DNA of 37,757 bases from Pseudomonadota bacterium (GTDB taxonomy: Bacteria > Pseudomonadota > Gammaproteobacteria > Burkholderiales > Burkholderiaceae_C): contig JAJZAQ010000025.1 in NCBI GenBank assembly GCA_021799355.1, positions 1 through 37,757 of the forward strand, given 5' to 3'. Below are positions 1 through 8,436 of the stretch, in pieces. The translations under genes were made by a program, and so were the position numbers. The notes beneath the pieces were generated by a model. The model was not told where the DNA came from. It did no database searches and saw only the letters and a program-made list of their open reading frames with translations. Within the stretch, counting starts at the first letter, position 1. Every line of letters starts with the position of its first letter.

Positions 1-550
1 TCAGGTACATGATCGAGCCGAAAATGGTGGTGAGCACCAGCACGCTGACGACGAAAACCAGGATTTTGTTGCGGCTACGGTACAGCGCGTCGAGCAACTG
101 GTGGGACGCGCCGGTGTACTGCGTGAGCTTGAGAATGCGGAAAATGCGCAGCACCCGCAGCATGCGGATGACCATCAAATGTCCGGAGCCGGTGAAGATC
201 AGCTCCAGATAACTCGGCAAAATCGCCAGCAGGTCGATGATGCCGAGCGGACTGCGGGCGTAGCGCAGCGGCTGCCTGACCACGGCCAGCCGCAACCCGT
301 ACTCGATGGTGAACAGGATGGTGAACAGCCATTCCAGGCCGTGAAACACCGCATGGATGCGGGCGTGAATCGCCGCCACCGTGTCGAGCATGGTGACGAG
401 CACGCTCAACAAAATCAGCGCGATGAGCGCGATGTCGAACAGCCGCTCGTCAGGCCGGTCGTGGTAATACATCCGCCGATACCACGTGCTGCGCCAGCCG
501 GTGGTGCGGGCGGGTTCGAATCGAGTGCTGGCGGTGCGTTCTACCGTCAT
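1..550 (-). CDS. Voltage-gated cation (potassium) channel, N-terminal part, cut by the window edge
   Basis: The reverse strand reads 183 codons from an ATG at 550 to the window edge with no stop. An in-frame stop at 554-556 excludes an earlier start. The product has a charged cytoplasmic N-terminus and hydrophobic segments at about residues 38-58 (S1), 70-91 (S2) and 103-119 (S3). Residues 125-143 form a textbook S4 voltage sensor, with basic residues every third position (R129, R132, R135, R138, K141). S5 begins near 160. The selectivity filter lies outside the window, so potassium selectivity is inferred from the bacterial six-helix 'ion transporter' family. It sits 89 nt downstream of the leuA stop on the same strand; cotranscription is possible. 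No clear ribosome site is visible before the ATG. Confidence 0.85.
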   Translation of the reverse strand, partial: MTVERTASTRFEPARTTGWRSTWYRRMYYHDRPDERLFDIALIALILLSVLVTMLDTVAAIHARIHAVFHGLEWLFTILFTIEYGLRLAVVRQPLRYARSPLGIIDLLAILPSYLELIFTGSGHLMVIRMLRVLRIFRILKLTQYTGASHQLLDALYRSRNKILVFVVSVLVLTTIFGSIMYL

Positions 551-606
551 GGATCAGACAAAGGACGACGCATGCCCTGTCAGGCCGTCGGTGGCAGCGC
601 ATGCGC

Positions 607-638
607 CGCCACCCGCAGAAGCAGGCGGCGGGGTGGCG
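607..638 (-). repeat. Inverted repeat just after leuA
   Basis: The arms CGCCACCC (607-614) and GGGTGGCG (631-638) are perfect complements with a 16-nt loop, starting 2 nt after the leuA stop. No T-run follows on either strand, so it is not a standard intrinsic terminator. It may stabilise the leuA 3' end. Confidence 0.35.
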
Positions 639-639
639 C

Positions 640-2352
640 TCAGGCGACGGCGCGGATGCGGGTTTGCAACGCGGCCAGATACGACTGCGCTTTGTCCGGC
701 TCGACCCGCTGCAGCAGACGGTTGGCGCCGGCGACGATGGCGCGGATCGACGCCGTGACGATGTTGGCGTCGATGCCCACGCCGAAAGTGCTTGCTGGCA
801 GGCCTTCGAGCGCCATTTCGACGATGGCCGAGGCTTTGGCATCGGCTCCCAGGCCGAGAGCGCGCTCTTCGTAGCCGTGCACCGCCACCGGCAGACGCAA
901 GGCGTGGATGGCGGCGTCGATCGGGCCGTTGCCTTCACCGTTGAGGTTCAGACGGTGCCCATCCACATCGAGCTCGATGCGGATGCCCTGGCGGCTGCCA
1001 TGGTCGCTCAGGTGGTAGGCGTGCAGGCGCAGCGGTTGCTCCTGCGAGACGTATTCGGCGTTGAACATCTGCCAGAGCTGTTGCGCGGTGACTTCGGTGC
1101 CGGTGGCGTCGGTATGCTGCTGCACGACGCCGCTGAATTCCACCTGCAGCCGGCGCGGCATGACCAGGCCGTAGGTGGTTTCGAGCAGGTAGGCGATGCC
1201 GCCTTTGCCCGATTGGCTGTTGACGCGAATGACCGAGTCATAGGTGCGCCCCAGGTCTGCCGGGTCGACCGGCAGGTACGGCACTTCCCAGATGGCGTCG
1301 GGCTTTTGCGCAGCGAAACCTTTTTTGATCGCGTCCTGGTGCGAACCGGAAAATGCGGTGAACACCAAATCGCCGGCGTAGGGGTGCCGCGGATGAATGG
1401 GCAACTGGGTGCATTCCTCCACCGTGCGCGCCACGGCGTTGATATTGGAAAAATCCAGTCCCGGATCGATGCCTTGCGAATACAGATTGAGCGCCAGCGT
1501 GACCAGGTCGACGTTGCCGGTGCGTTCGCCGTTGCCGAACAGGCAGCCTTCCACCCGGTCAGCCCCGGCCATGATGCCGAGCTCGGCGGCCGCCACGGCG
1601 CAGCCGCGGTCGTTGTGCGGATGCAGCGACAGGATGATGCTGTCGCGCCGGTCGAGATGGCGGTGCATCCACTCGATCTGGTCGGCGTAGATATTGGGCG
1701 TGCTCATTTCCACCGTCGCCGGCAGGTTGAAAATGATTTTGTTCTCCGGCGTCGGCTGCCAGACTTCGGTCACGGCGTTGCAGACGTGCAGCGCAAACGG
1801 CAGCTCGGTGCCGCTGAACACTTCCGGGCTGTACTGGAACGTCCAGCGGGTTTCCGGACGTTCGGCGGCGAGCTGTTTGATCAGCCTGGCGGCATTGACG
1901 GCGATTTGCGTGCACCCGGGCTGATCGACGTTGAACACGATGCGGCGGAAATTCGGCGCCGTGGCGTTGTAGACGTGGACAATGGCCTGCTTGACCCCGC
2001 GCAGCGAATCGAAGGTGCGGCGGATGAGATCTTCGCGCGCCTGGGTGAGCACTTCGATGGTGACGTCATCGGGAATGTGGTCGCCTTCGATGAGCTCACG
2101 CACGAAATCGAAGTCGGTTTGCGACGCCGAGGGAAACGCCACTTCGATTTGCTTGACGCCAATGGCGCAGAGCATTTTGAACATGCGCATCTTGCGCTGC
2201 GCATCCATCGGCTCGAACAGCGCCTGGTTGCCATCGCGCAGGTCGGTGCTCATCCAGATCGGCGGCCGGGTGATGACCTTGTCGGGCCAGGTGCGGTCTT
2301 TGAGTCCGACCGGTGGAAAGGCGGCGTATTTGGTTTCAGGGTGCTTGAGCAT
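640..2352 (-). CDS. leuA: 2-isopropylmalate synthase
   Basis: 570 residues, matching the long LeuA form (as in Corynebacterium and Mycobacterium) rather than the roughly 520-residue E. coli form. It catalyses the first committed step of leucine synthesis: acetyl-CoA plus 2-oxoisovalerate to 2-isopropylmalate, in the cytosol. The TIM-barrel signature DLRDGNQ is at 37-43, the metal-binding HPHND at 244-248 and GNGERTGN at 273-280. The C-terminal third should carry the LeuA regulatory dimer domain that senses leucine (family knowledge). The ATG at 2352 is preceded by GGAG about 10 nt upstream. The other leucine genes are not nearby. The 411-nt upstream region holds an intrinsic terminator and short ORFs that could be an attenuator. 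Confidence 0.96.
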   Translation of the reverse strand: MLKHPETKYAAFPPVGLKDRTWPDKVITRPPIWMSTDLRDGNQALFEPMDAQRKMRMFKMLCAIGVKQIEVAFPSASQTDFDFVRELIEGDHIPDDVTIEVLTQAREDLIRRTFDSLRGVKQAIVHVYNATAPNFRRIVFNVDQPGCTQIAVNAARLIKQLAAERPETRWTFQYSPEVFSGTELPFALHVCNAVTEVWQPTPENKIIFNLPATVEMSTPNIYADQIEWMHRHLDRRDSIILSLHPHNDRGCAVAAAELGIMAGADRVEGCLFGNGERTGNVDLVTLALNLYSQGIDPGLDFSNINAVARTVEECTQLPIHPRHPYAGDLVFTAFSGSHQDAIKKGFAAQKPDAIWEVPYLPVDPADLGRTYDSVIRVNSQSGKGGIAYLLETTYGLVMPRRLQVEFSGVVQQHTDATGTEVTAQQLWQMFNAEYVSQEQPLRLHAYHLSDHGSRQGIRIELDVDGHRLNLNGEGNGPIDAAIHALRLPVAVHGYEERALGLGADAKASAIVEMALEGLPASTFGVGIDANIVTASIRAIVAGANRLLQRVEPDKAQSYLAALQTRIRAVA

Positions 2353-2356
2353 GGTT

Positions 2357-2482
2357 TCAACTCCAGAATTTGACGGTGACTGCGTCCCGCAGATCGGGGG
2401 CGACGACCGGGCGGCTGGGCTGTCGCGGCTGCAGGGCCCTGCCGCCGAGGGGTAGTCGAAAAAAGCCGGTGTTCTGGAGCAT
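2357..2482 (-). CDS. Possible 41-residue upstream ORF coupled to leuA (weak)
   Basis: An ATG at 2482 opens a 41-codon frame that begins [18 protein letters not shown] and stops at 2357-2359, 4 nt before the leuA ATG. The leuA ribosome site lies inside its last codons, so ribosomes leaving it could feed leuA. Three of residues 10-17 are leucine or basic/proline-rich neighbours, but there is no run of Leu codons as in classical leu leaders. No clear Shine-Dalgarno sequence precedes it. It may be chance. Confidence 0.2.
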   Translation of the reverse strand: MLQNTGFFRLPLGGRALQPRQPSRPVVAPDLRDAVTVKFWS

Positions 2483-2510
2483 GGTCAGAAGGAAGATCGA
2501 GGGCCGAAAG

Positions 2511-2545
2511 TAAAAAGCGCCCGAAGGCAGTAGCCGCGGGCGCTT
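2511..2545 (-). terminator. Intrinsic terminator or attenuator upstream of leuA
   Basis: Read on the minus strand, AAGCGCCCG (2545-2537) and CGGGCGCTT (2523-2515) form a perfect 9-bp GC-rich stem with a 13-nt loop, followed by a T-run (2516-2512). The reverse direction has no T-run, so it acts on minus-strand transcripts. It lies about 160 nt before the leuA ATG and about 220 nt after the nnr stop. It could end the nnr transcript or attenuate leuA. Confidence 0.75.
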
Positions 2546-2577
2546 GGGGTCAAACACGAATCCTGTTGAAAGTCCGC

Positions 2578-2745
2578 TCAGACGCGCCCAGCCATGACGG
2601 GAATGCCGCCTAGTCGCCGCAGGCAAGCGAGCTTTTGTGCAAGGTGCGGGCGTTGAGCGGCCCGTTCGTGGGCAGAAGCCACCATTCCGGCACCGGCCGG
2701 AACATCCTCGACAACCCGCACAACCTGGTGTTTGATCATGATCAT
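2578..2745 (-). CDS. Possible 55-residue ORF between nnr and the terminator (weak)
   Basis: An ATG at 2745 (or in-frame ATG at 2739) opens 55 codons starting MIMIKHQVVRVV and ending at a TGA at 2578-2580. It starts 18 nt after the nnr stop, has an AGG about 8 nt upstream, and its stop lies 33 nt before the terminator stem. Codon use is less GC3-biased than in its neighbours. I recognise no family. It may be a leader peptide, a small unknown protein or chance. Its last codons (2589-2584, GGGCGC) can pair with the 5' arm of the terminator. Confidence 0.25.
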   Translation of the reverse strand: MIMIKHQVVRVVEDVPAGAGMVASAHERAAQRPHLAQKLACLRRLGGIPVMAGRV

Positions 2746-2763
2746 GCGCGAACCTTAGCAAAA

Positions 2764-4350
2764 TCAGGCGTTGCCGTCAAACGGTGCTGCGAATTGACCA
2801 TGACACAGCGCGTTCCAGGCCCGCGCCATCCACTCCGGTAGCGCGCTGGCGCAAAACCCGGCAGGGCCACGGCGGGCGAGAAAGGCGTCGGCAGCTGCAC
2901 CGTGCAGCCAGACAGCGGCATGGACGCTGTGTGGATGTGGTCTGGCGGCGAGCAGCGCGGCGATGGCGCCGGCGAGCGCATCGCCGCTGCCCGCGGTGGC
3001 GAGAAGTCCGTTGCCGCTGGAGTTGACCCAGAGTTCCTGCTGCGGCGAGGCGATGACGCTGCCCGCACCCTTCAACACCACCCAGGCGGAGAAACGGGCA
3101 CTGAGGTCACACGCGGCGCGCAGGCGGTCGGCCTGCACCGCGGCGACGGTAGTGCCCAGCAGTCGGGCGGCTTCCAGCGGGTGCGGGGTGAGTACGGTCA
3201 GAGCGGTGCGCTGCCGCACGGCGGCCTGGGGTTCTTCATTGTCGCTGCCGGTGGTCAGCAGGTTCAGGCCGTCGGCGTCAAGCACCAGCGGCAGGGGGTC
3301 TGCCAGCGCGCGTTGCAATGCGTCGCGTGCCGCGGCTGCGGTGCCGGCGCCCGGGCCAAAGAGCAGGCAGCCCGCAGCCATGCTGCCGCCCAGCAAGGAA
3401 TCGGGCGGGCGCAGCATCAGCTCCGGCGCCTGGGCATCGACCTGCGCGGTCAGGGGCGCGAGCAGCCCGACGTGGACGCGGCCCGCCCCCAGATGCGCGG
3501 CGGTGCGTGCGGCCAGGAGCGCAGCACCGGTCATGCCGGCGGCACCGCCGATCACCCGGACGTCACCGCGGCGGCCTTTGTGCGCGGCCTGCGGCAGGTG
3601 AGGCAACGCCGCTCTGACCACGTCGGCGCCAAGCCAATGCGCTGCCGGGACGAGCGACGCGGGCGGCTGGACGCCGAGGTCGTCGTGCCACACCTCCCCG
3701 CAGCGCCAGGCCTGCGGGCCGGTGCACAGCCCGGGCTTGACACCGAGCAGGCTGAGCGTGACTGTGGCGCGCACGCACTCCGGGCCGCTCGTCCCGCGGT
3801 CTGCATCCAGCCCGGAGGGCAGGTCGACGCTCAGGATGGGGGGGCAGTCTGGCGTCTGCAGGGCGCGGACGGTCGCCGCCAGCGGATCGCGAACCGGGCC
3901 GCTCAGGCCGATGCCGAGCAGGGCGTCGATGTACAGATCGGCGGCCGGCAAGTCTTCGGCTGCGGACAACAGCCGGCAGGGAATCTGCCGGGCCTGAACG
4001 TCCTGCCAGACGCTAGCGGCATCGAGTGGCAGGCGCGCCGCCCAGGACTGCAACGCGGTGTTGCCGCAGGCCAGCACCAGCACGTCCCGCCCCGCGCGCT
4101 GCAGGTGCAGCGCAGCGGCCAGGCCGTCTCCACCGTTGTTGCCGGGGCCGGCGAACACGGCGATGCGCCGCGCGTGCGCGAACCGCGCCTGCACCAACCG
4201 GGCAACCGCCAGCCCGGCGCGTCGCATCAGCGTGCCGGGTGGCAGGGTTTGCGCGGCATCGTGTTCGAGTCGCCGCAGCTGCGCGGTGTTGCGCAACGCG
4301 ATGCTGGAAAAAGAGCTCAGGCGATGGGTCACGTCAGCACTCAAATCCAT
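2764..4350 (-). CDS. nnr: Bifunctional NAD(P)HX epimerase / ADP-dependent NAD(P)HX dehydratase
   Basis: 528 residues from the ATG at 4350; E. coli YjeF/NnrD is 515. The frame is open further upstream, but that part overlaps the CHR gene and looks non-coding. Starting at 4350 gives a short overlap with the upstream stop (4341). The enzyme repairs hydrated NADH and NADPH. The N-terminal epimerase domain shows GPGNNGGDG near residue 65, and the C-terminal carbohydrate-kinase-like dehydratase shows ATAGSGDALAG near residue 450, matching the anion-hole GTGD region of the family. Both domains look complete. It is the last gene of the CHR-CHR-nnr run, though a functional tie to CHR proteins is not evident. 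Confidence 0.93.
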   Translation of the reverse strand: MDLSADVTHRLSSFSSIALRNTAQLRRLEHDAAQTLPPGTLMRRAGLAVARLVQARFAHARRIAVFAGPGNNGGDGLAAALHLQRAGRDVLVLACGNTALQSWAARLPLDAASVWQDVQARQIPCRLLSAAEDLPAADLYIDALLGIGLSGPVRDPLAATVRALQTPDCPPILSVDLPSGLDADRGTSGPECVRATVTLSLLGVKPGLCTGPQAWRCGEVWHDDLGVQPPASLVPAAHWLGADVVRAALPHLPQAAHKGRRGDVRVIGGAAGMTGAALLAARTAAHLGAGRVHVGLLAPLTAQVDAQAPELMLRPPDSLLGGSMAAGCLLFGPGAGTAAAARDALQRALADPLPLVLDADGLNLLTTGSDNEEPQAAVRQRTALTVLTPHPLEAARLLGTTVAAVQADRLRAACDLSARFSAWVVLKGAGSVIASPQQELWVNSSGNGLLATAGSGDALAGAIAALLAARPHPHSVHAAVWLHGAAADAFLARRGPAGFCASALPEWMARAWNALCHGQFAAPFDGNA

Positions 4351-4874
4351 CCAAGCGCCCCGACGAGCGCTCCGGCCAGCAGCAGCCACAGGGGGTTGAG
4401 CCGTGTGCGCAACGCCACCGCCACCGTGGCGGCGATCAGACCGATGCGCTGCCAGTCCGCGGCCTCGTGCCGCGCGAGCAGCCAGCCCGACGACAGCAGC
4501 AGGCCGACGGTGACCGGCGCCATGCCGTCGTGCATCGCCCGCACCCACCGGCGCTCGCGGTGGATGCGACTGTAGCGGAAATAGGCCACGGTGATCAGCG
4601 ACGACGGCAGAATCAGTCCGACGACGGCGAGCAGTGCGCCGGGCAGGCCGAAAATCTGCCAGCCGAGCAGCGCGGCAAACAAAATCATGTTCGGCCCGGG
4701 TGACGCCTGGCCGAGCGCCAGCGCCGACGTGAACTGTGCATCGTTGATCCAGTGATGCTCGGCGACCAGATAGCGGTGCATATCGGGGAGCAGACCGATG
4801 GCCCCGCCCACGGACAGCAGCGACCACAGCAAAAAATGCGCAAAAAACGGCAGGGCGCCGTCGAGCCAGTGCAT
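4341..4874 (-). CDS. chrA: Short-chain chromate transporter (CHR family), second subunit
   Basis: 177 residues from an ATG at 4874 that overlaps the previous stop (TGATG), with GGAG about 10 nt upstream. The open frame extends to 4997, but that part reads against the preceding gene. A single CHR domain contains SVGGAIG near residue 20 and the GQASPGPN signature near 55, followed by several hydrophobic segments. Paired short CHR proteins work as heterodimers in chromate efflux (family knowledge); the actual anion is not shown by sequence. No chrB-type regulator is adjacent. Confidence 0.88.
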   Translation of the reverse strand: MHWLDGALPFFAHFLLWSLLSVGGAIGLLPDMHRYLVAEHHWINDAQFTSALALGQASPGPNMILFAALLGWQIFGLPGALLAVVGLILPSSLITVAYFRYSRIHRERRWVRAMHDGMAPVTVGLLLSSGWLLARHEAADWQRIGLIAATVAVALRTRLNPLWLLLAGALVGALGWI

Positions 4875-5473
4875 CAGCTTCTCCGCAATCGCCACCAGGT
4901 CAGCCCGACCGCCAGCGGCCCCAGCACCAGCAGCACCCACAGCAGATTGATGCGCAGGAGCCCGACGCCGCAAAATGCCAGCGCCGCCCACAGCCAATTG
5001 CTCCGTCTGGCCTGGATCGCCGGAAACAGTTTGACCGCCATGGCGATCACCAGTCCGGCGACCACCGCCGACATGCCTTGCAGGGCATGCGCCACCAGCG
5101 GGGTGTGGGCAAAACCCGAGTACGCCAGAGCGACGACAAAAATCAGCACCAAAGGCGCAGCGAGCATGCCGCTCAATGCAACGACCGCGCCACGCCAGCC
5201 AAAAAAATGCTGTCCGACCATCAACGCCAGATTGATGAGGTTGGGCCCGGGCAAGACCTGACCAAGGCTGAGCATTTCGACGAACTCATCGGTCCGCAGC
5301 CAGCGTTTGTCTTCCACCAGGATGCGCTGGGCAAAAGGCAGCACTCCGCCGACACCGAGCAGGGTCAGGTGATTGAACACCCAAAATAATTCGCCGATGT
5401 TGCGCGGTGCTTGTGTGGCGGAATGTCGCTGAATTTCTGCGGCTTGGGAAATCGGGGTAGGAGATGAGGGCAT
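4874..5473 (-). CDS. chrA: Short-chain chromate transporter (CHR family), first subunit
   Basis: 199 residues. A polar stretch of about 28 residues precedes the CHR domain, which begins near NIGELFWVF. Signature elements are GVGGVLPF near residue 40 and GQVLPGPN near residue 73, then about five hydrophobic segments. It is followed by the partner CHR gene with a 1-nt overlap. The chosen ATG at 5473 has no good ribosome site; no alternative Met precedes the domain. Two copies of CATCATGTGG lie just upstream of the start and could be an operator. Confidence 0.88.
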   Translation of the reverse strand: MPSSPTPISQAAEIQRHSATQAPRNIGELFWVFNHLTLLGVGGVLPFAQRILVEDKRWLRTDEFVEMLSLGQVLPGPNLINLALMVGQHFFGWRGAVVALSGMLAAPLVLIFVVALAYSGFAHTPLVAHALQGMSAVVAGLVIAMAVKLFPAIQARRSNWLWAALAFCGVGLLRINLLWVLLVLGPLAVGLTWWRLRRS

Positions 5474-5480
5474 GATTTTT

Positions 5481-5511
5481 CATCATGTGGCAACGACATG
5501 CCATCATGTGG
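5481..5511. repeat. Direct repeat CATCATGTGG, two copies 21 bp apart
   Basis: Identical 10-mers occupy 5481-5490 and 5502-5511, which is two helical turns apart, just upstream of the chrA ATG. A partial copy (CCCACAT) occurs near 5563. The spacing places both copies on one face of DNA, as expected for a dimeric regulator. Which gene it controls is unknown. Confidence 0.45.
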
Positions 5512-5540
5512 AATCGACTTGTTGCGCTGCGGGTAAAAAA

Positions 5541-5555
5541 TTTGCGCTAAGCAAA
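5541..5555. promoter_or_regulatory. Inverted repeat TTTGC-N5-GCAAA
   Basis: TTTGC (5541-5545) and GCAAA (5551-5555) are symmetric. A related element, TTGC-AGC-GCAA, lies at 5643-5653, nearer to aceA. TTTGC/GCAAA motifs are bound by short-chain fatty-acid regulators of the RamB/PccR type in other bacteria, a family often linked to isocitrate lyase control. The assignment here is inference. Confidence 0.3.
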
Positions 5556-5618
5556 AAAATATCCCACATTGCAAAACGATATGCACAACTAATTGATTGT
5601 TAATGATTTATTTTTATC

Positions 5619-5638
5619 TCTTGTATAAGACATAAGAC
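5619..5638. promoter_or_regulatory. Candidate operator upstream of aceA
   Basis: TCTTGTATAAGA (5619-5630) is a near-perfect 12-bp palindrome, followed by a further half-site ATAAGAC (5632-5638). It lies 66-85 nt before the aceA ATG, in the AT-rich divergent region. A poor -35/-10 pair (TTGATT 5593, TATCTC 5615) would place it over the promoter. AAGAC/GTCTT palindromes occur upstream of central carbon genes in betaproteobacteria and have been attributed to GntR-type regulators, as I recall. The cognate factor is not in the window. Confidence 0.4.
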
Positions 5639-5703
5639 GTTGTTGCAGCGCAAAAGTGGGCTAAGCTGATGCCATTGGTTTTTCTTTCTTCCAGGAGAGT
5701 TCG

Positions 5704-7011
<1,308 letters not shown>

Positions 7012-7053
7012 TACGCCTGCGGCGGGACCGGACACGAACCGCTGGACCAGTAC

Positions 7054-7081
7054 GGCCATCCTTGATGGGATGGCCTTTTTT
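7054..7081 (+). terminator. Intrinsic terminator of aceA
   Basis: GGCCATC (7054-7060) pairs with GATGGCC (7069-7075) around an 8-nt loop, followed by six T (7076-7081). It lies 42 nt after the aceA stop. Confidence 0.9.
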
Positions 7082-7113
7082 CACGCCCCGCAGCGGCTGA
7101 TCGGCAGAGTAGG

Positions 7114-7155
7114 AAAAAAGCCGCGCAAGGCATTGATTTTCAATGCGTTGCGGCC
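7114..7155 (-). terminator. Intrinsic terminator of the Wadjet operon
   Basis: The arms CGCAAGGCATTGA (7124-7136) and TCAATGCGTTGCG (7140-7152) match with one mismatch around a 3-nt loop. GGC/GCC pairs extend the base. On the minus strand the hairpin is followed by six T (7119-7114). It lies 70 nt after the jetD stop, facing the aceA terminator. Confidence 0.85.
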
Positions 7156-7165
7156 TTGTGCGCAC

Positions 7166-7215
7166 GCTGGTGAACACAAAGATAGTGGCGGGTGGTTGAC
7201 CACGTAGTCACCAGC
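7166..7215. repeat. Nested inverted repeats just after jetD
   Basis: GCTGGTGA (7166-7173) and TCACCAGC (7208-7215) are perfect 8-bp arms. A second perfect 5-bp hairpin, GTGGT-TG-ACCAC, sits inside at 7192-7203. It begins 10 nt after the jetD stop and precedes the operon terminator. It could be an RNA structure at the mRNA 3' end or a DNA site at the cassette edge; neither is shown. Confidence 0.35.
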
Positions 7216-7224
7216 CTTCCGAGC

Positions 7225-8436
7225 TTATGAGGAAGGGGACGGGTCTACGCGGGCTTCCGCTGGGATTCCCGCCAGTCGATCACACAACCAGCCAAACCCC
7301 ACGCGCTCTTGCTCCAGACGCAGCCGGGGCTGGTGGCGATCGAACCGCAGGTCGTCGTACACGGCGACCTCCTCGGGTGTCAGACGTTCCAGCTCCTGGC
7401 GCGCCGGTGAGGGCTCCTCGCCCCAGTGCAGGCGATGGGCCAGCAGTGTCTTGCGGTCCATCAGGAAAGAGGCGACGCTGGGAAAATGGCCGCGCAGCTG
7501 GTCGAGGATGGCGAATCCATGCGTGTCGATGTCGCCCCAATAGTGCAGCTCGCAGCGATGCAACCACTGCGCGCGCGCCAGCGCATCCCAACCGTAGCCG
7601 GCACCGAAAATCACCAAGGCGTCCGCTACCGGCGGGAAGGCAAGGAAGTTGGTTTCGTTTTCGGTGATGAACACGCACCGGGCAGATAGCGTCAGCGCGG
7701 CGAAGCTCGCTGCATCCAACGTGACATCGGGCAGGCCCTCAACCCCCGGCAGACTGCACAGCGACGGATCGAGAAGTCGAAAGCGAATGCGCACGGGCTT
7801 GTCGACAAAGCCGAACCGCCGCGTGAATTGCGTAGCACCCGTGGCGTCATGCGCGATCGCCTCGGGCAGCAGCGCCAGATCCAGCAGATCGGTGAGCACA
7901 CCGCGGTGGGCTTCGATGAACTTGCTGTCTACCCCGGGCGCGTCGACCTGCCGCAAATACACCCCCGGCCGCGGATGGGCCTGCATCCAGGCGACGACGG
8001 CCAGCAGCCGCTCCCAGCGCTCGGCCAAATCCAGCGCCTGGATCGGCCGCCGGGTAAGCCACGCCAGCAGCGCCGGCTGCGCAGCCGCCGTCCGCTGCCA
8101 CAGCGCCACGAAGCGCTGCACCTGGCGGGCCTTGCCGATGACGGCGAGCGCGTCTGGCAGGGTATCGATCCAGACCGCCGTGGGCAGCCGCTGCATGCCT
8201 TGGACGCGGTGATGCCATTCGCGCCATTCGATGCGAACATGCGAGGTGTCGGCAATCGTTCGTACCCAGCCGCGAACGGCCTCGAAACGCTCGGACAGGT
8301 CCGAGGCCGAAGGGCCCTTGAGGTTCAGGCGCAGCGGCATGGTGCCGTTGTCCGCGACTGCCGCGCGCAACAAATCACCGCGGTCCCACAAGCGTTGGAC
8401 CTGGGTGTGCAAATCGGCCGGGGTGGTCCAGCTCAT
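7225..8436 (-). CDS. jetD: Wadjet subunit JetD, Toprim nuclease (DUF3322-DUF2220)
   Basis: 403 residues from an ATG at 8436 that overlaps the jetC stop (ATGA). The frame is open further upstream, but that part is the jetC shadow. JetD is the topoisomerase VI A-like nuclease that cuts plasmid DNA captured by JetABC. The N-terminal part matches DUF3322 (about 1-190). The C-terminal DUF2220 region is Toprim-like: the predicted metal-binding acids are E259 in the FITEN segment, and D302 and D304 in GDIDTHGF. All are present, so it should be active. The gene ends 70 nt before the operon terminator. Confidence 0.92.
   Translation of the reverse strand: MSWTTPADLHTQVQRLWDRGDLLRAAVADNGTMPLRLNLKGPSASDLSERFEAVRGWVRTIADTSHVRIEWREWHHRVQGMQRLPTAVWIDTLPDALAVIGKARQVQRFVALWQRTAAAQPALLAWLTRRPIQALDLAERWERLLAVVAWMQAHPRPGVYLRQVDAPGVDSKFIEAHRGVLTDLLDLALLPEAIAHDATGATQFTRRFGFVDKPVRIRFRLLDPSLCSLPGVEGLPDVTLDAASFAALTLSARCVFITENETNFLAFPPVADALVIFGAGYGWDALARAQWLHRCELHYWGDIDTHGFAILDQLRGHFPSVASFLMDRKTLLAHRLHWGEEPSPARQELERLTPEEVAVYDDLRFDRHQPRLRLEQERVGFGWLCDRLAGIPAEARVDPSPSS

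Larger units (their letters stand above)
2353..2763. other. Gene-poor stretch between nnr and leuA
   Basis: 411 bases with no family-recognisable gene. On the minus strand, in transcription order, it holds a 55-codon ORF (2745-2578), an intrinsic terminator (2545-2511) and a 41-codon ORF (2482-2357) ending next to leuA. The simplest reading is the nnr 3' end and terminator followed by the leuA promoter and leader. A leader/attenuator reading is also possible. No convincing -35/-10 pair was found. Confidence 0.6.

Noticed and set aside
601-2373. Plus-strand open frame of 590 codons opposite leuA
   Set aside because: It mirrors leuA on the opposite strand, has an odd amino-acid composition (rich in H, R, D, A) and no recognisable domain. 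Long antisense frames are usual in high-GC DNA.
2902-4575. Plus-strand frame of 557 codons opposite nnr
   Set aside because: Shadow of nnr and the second CHR gene; glycine/arginine/glutamine-rich with no domain.
7082-7224. Second attachment site matching the ssrA 3' end
   Set aside because: I compared the T-arm and acceptor segment by eye and found no matching stretch on the aceA side of the Wadjet cassette.
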